Assembly (NCBI GenBank): GCA_032249575.1
Contig: JAVVHL010000014.1
Location: 1-18,514 of the forward strand
DNA: 18,514 nucleotides
DNA from: Calditenuis sp032249575
GTDB lineage: Archaea > Thermoproteota > Nitrososphaeria_A > Caldarchaeales > Calditenuaceae
Direction: 5' to 3'
Shown: piece by piece, positions 15,038 to 18,514 of the stretch
Layout: each line of letters starts with the position of its first letter
Numbering within the stretch: position 1 is the first letter of the stretch
Made by a program: the position numbers and the translations under genes
The notes under the pieces: model-generated
Seen by the model: only the letters and a program-made list of their open reading frames with translations
What the model was told of the DNA's origin: nothing
Database searches by the model: none

Positions 15038-16081
15038 TCAGCGGATGACCTTGAGTCTCGAGATGTGCTTGGACCTCTGCTCGAGAGTGTACTGGTCGAG
15101 CTTCACCTCCCTCTCCACCACCGGCAGCTCCCTGTGATGTCCGAAGACCTCCGTCGAGAGGTACCTGTCGCCTGAATCGCAGATTACCGTCACTACCCTC
15201 CTGAGGTCAGGGACGGCCTTGGCCAGCTTGAGGGCAGCGGCCACGTTGGCGCCTGAGGAGATGCCGCAGAAGATCCCCTCCTCCCTGGTGAGCCTCCGCG
15301 CCATCTCAATTGCCTCCTCGGAGCTGACCATGACTACCCCGTCGACCAGCGACATGTCCATGTTCCTCGGGATGAAGCCGTCACCGACGCCCTCGATCTT
15401 GTGCCTGCCCCACCTGCCCTCCGCGATGACAGGACACTCCGAGGGCTCGGCCGCGTAGATCGCTATCTTCGGGTCCCTTTCCTTGAGGTACTTCCCTACG
15501 CCCGAGATGAGGCCGCCGGAGCCGTAGGACATCACGAAGGCGTCAATCTTCCCCTTCGTCTGCTCCCAGATCTCAGGGCCGGTCGTCCTGTAATGGGCCC
15601 TCGGGTTGTTCGGGTTCTCGAACTGGTTGGGGAACCAGTACTTCCCGGGGTTGGCGGCGATCATCGACCTGACTTTCTCCATAGAGATGTCGACGTCCGA
15701 CTCACCTCCTGGCGTCAGGAGGACGTTGCCGCCGTAGGCCCTGATCAGCTCCCTCCTCTCGACGCTGACGCCCTCAGGCATCACTACGGTCACCTTGTAT
15801 CCGAGGACCGTTCCGACGAAGCTGCACGCTATCCCGGCGTTCCCCGTCGAGACCTCGAGGATCTCCATCCCTTCCCTCAGCTCGCCCTCCTCCTCGGCCC
15901 TTGTGATCATCTCCCGGTATATCCTGTCCTTGAGGCTGCCGGAGGGGTTCAGCGACTCCATCTTCACGAGGACCTCGACCTCCTTCAGGCCCATCGACTG
16001 GGGGATCTTGTTCAGCTTGACGAGCGGCGTGTTGCCTATTGCATCGAGGACCGAATCCGATAGGGGCCTGAGCCTCCGCAC
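15038..16081 (-). CDS. Cysteine synthase-like PLP enzyme (O-phosphoserine or O-acetylserine sulfhydrylase)
   Basis: About 347 residues from the GTG at 16081. The PLP lysine is in NPSGSLKDR (Lys51). The phosphate loop STGNAG (78-83) differs from the usual TSGNTG. The SSGAN segment and the terminal SGDRYLST are typical of CysK/CBS-family enzymes. About 30 residues follow SGDRYLST, longer than plain CysK. It should make cysteine from sulfide and an activated serine. The divergent serine kinase next door makes O-phosphoserine the likely co-substrate. A SbnA-like diaminopropionate synthase or cystathionine synthase are alternatives. The frame extends to a GTG at 16102, but that codon is next to the TATA box; 16081 is 27 bases from it and is preceded by GGAGGG. 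Confidence 0.8.
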   Translation of the reverse strand: MRRLRPLSDSVLDAIGNTPLVKLNKIPQSMGLKEVEVLVKMESLNPSGSLKDRIYREMITRAEEEGELREGMEILEVSTGNAGIACSFVGTVLGYKVTVVMPEGVSVERRELIRAYGGNVLLTPGGESDVDISMEKVRSMIAANPGKYWFPNQFENPNNPRAHYRTTGPEIWEQTKGKIDAFVMSYGSGGLISGVGKYLKERDPKIAIYAAEPSECPVIAEGRWGRHKIEGVGDGFIPRNMDMSLVDGVVMVSSEEAIEMARRLTREEGIFCGISSGANVAAALKLAKAVPDLRRVVTVICDSGDRYLSTEVFGHHRELPVVEREVKLDQYTLEQRSKHISRLKVIR

Positions 16082-16103
16082 GGCCTGTGTCCCTCCTCGC
16101 ACG

Positions 16104-16112
16104 AGATAAAGT
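16104..16112 (-). promoter_or_regulatory. TATA box for the cysteine synthase-like gene
   Basis: ACTTTATCT on the minus strand is centred 27 bases before the GTG at 16081. It lies back to back with the promoter of the serine kinase gene. Confidence 0.6.
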
Positions 16113-16140
16113 GGACGGCTTGCTCACGTGGTCTGTCACC

Positions 16141-16148
16141 GTAAAATC
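16141..16148 (+). promoter_or_regulatory. TATA-like box for the serine kinase gene
   Basis: GTAAAATC is centred about 28 bases before the ATG at 16173. It decides against the earlier GTG at 16128 and the ATG at 16152. Confidence 0.5.
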
Positions 16149-16172
16149 GTGATGAAACGGAAACGGTGTCGG

Positions 16173-17048
16173 ATGGGTTCGCTGACATTCGTAGAGATCG
16201 ACGAGCTGATACCTCATGAGGAGATCATCCCCTCCCTCCTCGATTCGGTCGTCTCGGAGCTCCGCGCTGCTGGGATGCTGATCCACCCTGTAGTCGTCTC
16301 GAGCCAGCACCACGTCGTTCTCGACGGTAACCACAGGGTCGAGGCGCTGAGGAGGATCGGCGCCAGGAGGGTGCTCGCGTACCAAATTGACTACTACTCC
16401 GACGAGGTGGCCGTGAAGAGGTGGTTCAGGACTGTAAGCGGGAATGTGGAGGTCGAGGAGCTGCTTGAGAGAGTAGCCGGAATGCTGAACGTCGAGGTAG
16501 TCCGCACCGGACGCGAGGAATCGATTGAGTCCTTGGAGAGCGACGTGAGGGTGATCGCCTCCGTTCTCGACCAGAACGGCTCGGCCTTCTTGCTGAGGTC
16601 CGCGTCACCGGTGCCGACTTACAGGGCGTACGCGATGATGGCCGAAATCGATCGGGCGCTGGCACCTTTCGAACTTTCGTATGAGACGGAAGACATCGCC
16701 TTAGCGAGGCTTGAGAGGAAAGAGAGGAGGATCGTCATAGCCTCGAGGCCTATCAGAAAGGAGGAGGTGATCGAGTCAGCCCTGAAGGGGGTGAGGTTCC
16801 CTCCTAAGTCGAGCAGGCACGTTGTCAGGGGAAGGGTGCTCTTTGCGATGGTCCCGCTTGAGGTCCTTCTGTCCGAGGATGAGGGCGCTGCTGAGTCGTA
16901 TCTGAGACATCTCGGCGGGCTGAGGGTCCTGACGCTTCCGCCGGGCAGCACCGTCGACAGGACCTACGAGGAGGAAGTGAAGGTGATCGTCCACGGTCCT
17001 GAGCTTCGCAGATACTATCCCCAGCACCTCAGGGACCTAATAGGCTAA
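16173..17048 (+). CDS. SerK/SbnI-type free serine kinase (ParB-fold), probable
   Basis: 291 residues. The N-terminal half has the ParB/sulfiredoxin-like layout of ADP-dependent serine kinases: ELIPHEE (11-17), where a Glu is the catalytic base in Thermococcus SerK, then PVVV (39-42), then LDGNHR (50-55), the phosphate-binding motif. The Tyr-rich VLAYQIDYYSDE stretch follows as in that family. Known members phosphorylate free L-serine to O-phosphoserine; archaeal SerK uses ADP and feeds cysteine synthesis, while staphylococcal SbnI feeds SbnA. No helix-turn-helix of a chromosome-partition ParB is seen, and there is no ParA neighbour. The start is the ATG at 16173, by promoter spacing and because the 15 upstream residues are basic and not family-like. 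The divergent cysteine synthase gene fits the assignment. The C-terminal third is unassigned. Confidence 0.72.
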   Translation: MGSLTFVEIDELIPHEEIIPSLLDSVVSELRAAGMLIHPVVVSSQHHVVLDGNHRVEALRRIGARRVLAYQIDYYSDEVAVKRWFRTVSGNVEVEELLERVAGMLNVEVVRTGREESIESLESDVRVIASVLDQNGSAFLLRSASPVPTYRAYAMMAEIDRALAPFELSYETEDIALARLERKERRIVIASRPIRKEEVIESALKGVRFPPKSSRHVVRGRVLFAMVPLEVLLSEDEGAAESYLRHLGGLRVLTLPPGSTVDRTYEEEVKVIVHGPELRRYYPQHLRDLIG

Positions 17049-17075
17049 GCAGATTGGACGACTGGCGGGTGAATC

Positions 17076-17082
17076 GCATAAG
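17076..17082 (+). promoter_or_regulatory. Possible TATA-like box for the aminotransferase gene
   Basis: GCATAAG is centred about 37 bases before the ATG at 17116, allowing a leader of roughly ten bases. The 67-bp gap holds nothing else clear, and read-through from the serine kinase gene is equally possible. Confidence 0.35.
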
Positions 17083-17115
17083 TTCCGCGAGGACGCGACG
17101 AGATCGGTTCAATAG

Positions 17116-18288
17116 ATGCTGAGCGCATCTTCAGTTGTGGACCAGAACGATAGGATCCTCATGTTGCCAGGCCCCACCGACATCCCTGACGTGACTTATC
17201 GGGCTATGACCTCGAGGATGATCAACCACAGGGACGAAGACTTCAGGCAGCTCCACCGCGAGACCCTCTCGATGGTCAGGAAGGTGATAGGGGCCGATTC
17301 GGGTGACGTCTTCGTCCTCACCTGCTCCTCGACTGGCGGGATAGAGGCGGCCGTGGCGAACCTCCTCGACCGAAACGACAGGGTCCTCTCCTTCGTCAAC
17401 GGCCTCTTCGCCGAGAGGATGACCGAGGCCGCGAGGTACTACTCGGACCGCGTTGAGGCGATCGAGCTCCCACTAGGCACCGCGCCGACGCTCGAGAAGG
17501 TGAGGAGCGAGGTGGAGAGCAAAGGTGCTGACGCGGTCCTCTTGGTCCACAACGAGACCTCGACGGGGGCCTACTGCAGCGAGGTCCCAGCGATTGCGGA
17601 TTACTGCAGGCGTAACGGGATAGCGCTGATCGTCGACGGCGTCACATCGATCGGGGGTTACCCGCTGGAGCTGAGCAGGTGGGGCGTGACGTGTTTCGTC
17701 GGCGGGACCCAGAAGTGCCTCGCAGCGCCGCCTGGCCTCGCGATCCTCTACATCAGCGATGAGGGATGGGAGAGGGTCAGGAGGAAGCAGAGGAGGCCCC
17801 ACTACTTCGACCTCATCGCCCACAAGGAGTTCATGAAGAAATGGGAGACGCCCTTCACTCCGGCCGTTTCGCTCTTCTTCGCACTCCACGCATCGCTCCG
17901 TTACATCACTGAGACGGTCGGCCTGGAGAGGTGGTTCGCGAACCACGCATCGGGCGCCGCCGCCTTCTACGAGGGCCTGGAGAGGATGGGGATCGAGATC
18001 TTCCCTGCACCCGAGTTCAGGTCGAGAACGCTGATAGCCGGTGTGTTGCCCGACGGGATAACGGACGCGGACCTCACGAAGACGATGAAGGAGAGGTACG
18101 GCGTGCACATAGCAGGGGGCATGGGGAAGACGAAGGGGAAGATCTTCAGGATCGGGAACATGGGCATGGTGACGCCAGAGAGGGTCTCGAGGACGTTGGA
18201 GGCTCTGGCCGGAACGCTGAGGGCGCTCGGCTTCAAGGTCAACGACGTCAATGTCCGTTCTATTGTCGAGAAGAGATTCGGAAGCTGA
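17116..18288 (+). CDS. Class V (fold type I) aminotransferase, serine/alanine–glyoxylate family
   Basis: 390 residues, normal for the family. Motifs in order: LPGPT (17-21), INHR (36-39), SSTGG (71-75) that grips the PLP phosphate, VHNETSTG (144-151), DGVTSIGG (174-181) with the PLP-ring Asp174, and GGTQKCLAAPPG (196-207) with Lys200 forming the Schiff base. Relatives include serine-pyruvate, alanine-glyoxylate, ureidoglycine-glyoxylate (PucG) and the broad archaeal phosphoserine/aspartate aminotransferases. Position after the serine kinase favours serine or phosphoserine chemistry. The purine genes nearby leave glyoxylate chemistry open. A second possible start is the Met at 17161, just before LPGPT. 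The ATG at 17116 is taken because such enzymes often have a short N-terminal arm. Confidence 0.82.
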   Translation: MLSASSVVDQNDRILMLPGPTDIPDVTYRAMTSRMINHRDEDFRQLHRETLSMVRKVIGADSGDVFVLTCSSTGGIEAAVANLLDRNDRVLSFVNGLFAERMTEAARYYSDRVEAIELPLGTAPTLEKVRSEVESKGADAVLLVHNETSTGAYCSEVPAIADYCRRNGIALIVDGVTSIGGYPLELSRWGVTCFVGGTQKCLAAPPGLAILYISDEGWERVRRKQRRPHYFDLIAHKEFMKKWETPFTPAVSLFFALHASLRYITETVGLERWFANHASGAAAFYEGLERMGIEIFPAPEFRSRTLIAGVLPDGITDADLTKTMKERYGVHIAGGMGKTKGKIFRIGNMGMVTPERVSRTLEALAGTLRALGFKVNDVNVRSIVEKRFGS

Positions 18289-18358
18289 ACTCAGGTCAGC
18301 GATCTCCGTCACCACTCGCGAACTCTCTCAACAGAGCAGAGTGGCAATGTAATCGGCT

Positions 18359-18373
18359 TCTTCACTTTGAAGA
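18359..18373. repeat. Inverted repeat next to the YHS gene promoter
   Basis: TCTTCA and TGAAGA form a perfect 6-bp dyad around a 3-base centre, ending five bases before the TATA-like box. Its position suits an operator for a metal-responsive regulator, but it is short and could be chance. Confidence 0.35.
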
Positions 18374-18377
18374 GAGG

Positions 18378-18384
18378 CATATTA
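18378..18384 (+). promoter_or_regulatory. TATA-like box for the YHS gene
   Basis: CATATTA is centred about 27 bases before the ATG at 18408, again at leaderless spacing. Confidence 0.45.
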
Positions 18385-18407
18385 CTAGGTCCGAGATTGA
18401 GCAGGCG

Positions 18408-18514
18408 ATGGTGAAGGATCCTGTCTGCGGGATGGAGGTAAACGAGAAGACGGCGAAGTTCAGGTACGAGTACGGCGGCAAGACCTACTACTTCTGTTGC
18501 GAGCACTGCCTGAA
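18408..18514 (+). CDS. YHS-domain metal-binding protein, 5' end only
   Basis: Only the first 35 codons are in the window. The visible part is a YHS domain: DPVCGM (residues 4-9) followed by YGGKTYYFCCEHC, with paired Cys that bind Cu or another soft metal. The domain occurs as a small stand-alone protein, or at the N terminus of copper-transporting P-type ATPases and MerR- or TRASH-linked proteins; which applies here cannot be decided from this piece. The start codon is ATG followed by GTG (Met-Val). Confidence 0.8.
   Translation, partial: MVKDPVCGMEVNEKTAKFRYEYGGKTYYFCCEHCL

Noticed and set aside
15038..16081. YgeX-type diaminopropionate ammonia-lyase, which would complete the E. coli-like purine set
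   Set aside because: The NPSGSLKDR, SSGAN and SGDRYLST segments are those of the cysteine synthase family, and the linked serine kinase explains it better.
16125..16130. CACGTG palindrome between divergent promoters
   Set aside because: A 6-bp palindrome is expected by chance at this GC content.
16173..17048. Chromosome-partition ParB
   Set aside because: No helix-turn-helix domain is visible, there is no parA neighbour, and the PHEE plus DGNHR pattern fits serine kinases better.
18309..18506. 65-codon minus-strand frame at the right edge
   Set aside because: It lies opposite the YHS gene, shows no motif or promoter, and fits a shadow frame.

Overview
This window looks like chromosomal DNA from a GC-rich, probably thermophilic archaeon, most likely of the TACK/Thermoproteota side. 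Five starts (four ATG, one GTG) lie 27-32 bases downstream of a plausible archaeal TATA box with essentially no leader: 1408, 9205, 14982, 16081 and 16173. A TTG start at 9003 and the start at 18408 fit the same pattern. Genes inside operons instead overlap by one to four bases or abut. Arginine is mostly AGG and stops are mostly TGA. The gene content (ParB-fold serine kinase, fused b6-like cytochrome b, GT39 membrane enzyme) also fits an archaeon. I cannot name the genus. No rRNA, tRNA, CRISPR, insertion sequence or integrase was seen.

Layout. 1-1367 (+): membrane GT39-type glycosyltransferase. 1408-2058 (+): small metallophosphoesterase. 3944-2062 (-): Rieske protein and a 10-helix cytochrome b, a quinol-oxidising pair. 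9003-4027 (-): a tightly overlapped four-gene operon with three xanthine-dehydrogenase-type subunits (2Fe-2S, FAD, molybdopterin) and an SsnA/TrzA-type amidohydrolase/deaminase. 9205-10224 (+): a carbamoyltransferase of the YgeW-like, non-ornithine kind, convergent with carbamate kinase (11243-10284, -). 14982-11318 (-): a second, divergent molybdenum hydroxylase operon in the order FAD, 2Fe-2S, molybdopterin. 16081-15038 (-) and 16173-17048 (+): a cysteine-synthase-like enzyme divergent from a SerK/SbnI-type free serine kinase. 17116-18288 (+): class V aminotransferase. 18408-end (+): start of a YHS metal-binding protein.

How it fits together. The centre (about 4.0-15.0 kb) resembles the bacterial anaerobic purine/urate gene sets (E. 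coli xdh, ssnA, ygeW, yqeA). Molybdenum hydroxylases and a deaminase would process an N-heterocycle. A ring-opened ureido compound would be phosphorolysed by the carbamoyltransferase to carbamoyl phosphate, and carbamate kinase would turn that into ATP. The ring-opening amidohydrolase, YgeY, YgfK and a transporter are not in the window, so the substrate is inferred, not shown. The right end suggests cysteine synthesis from serine through O-phosphoserine. The aminotransferase could serve either pathway (serine/phosphoserine or glyoxylate chemistry). No gene-free stretch exceeds 300 bases; the largest, 9004-9204, is a divergent control region containing a tandem 14-bp repeat.
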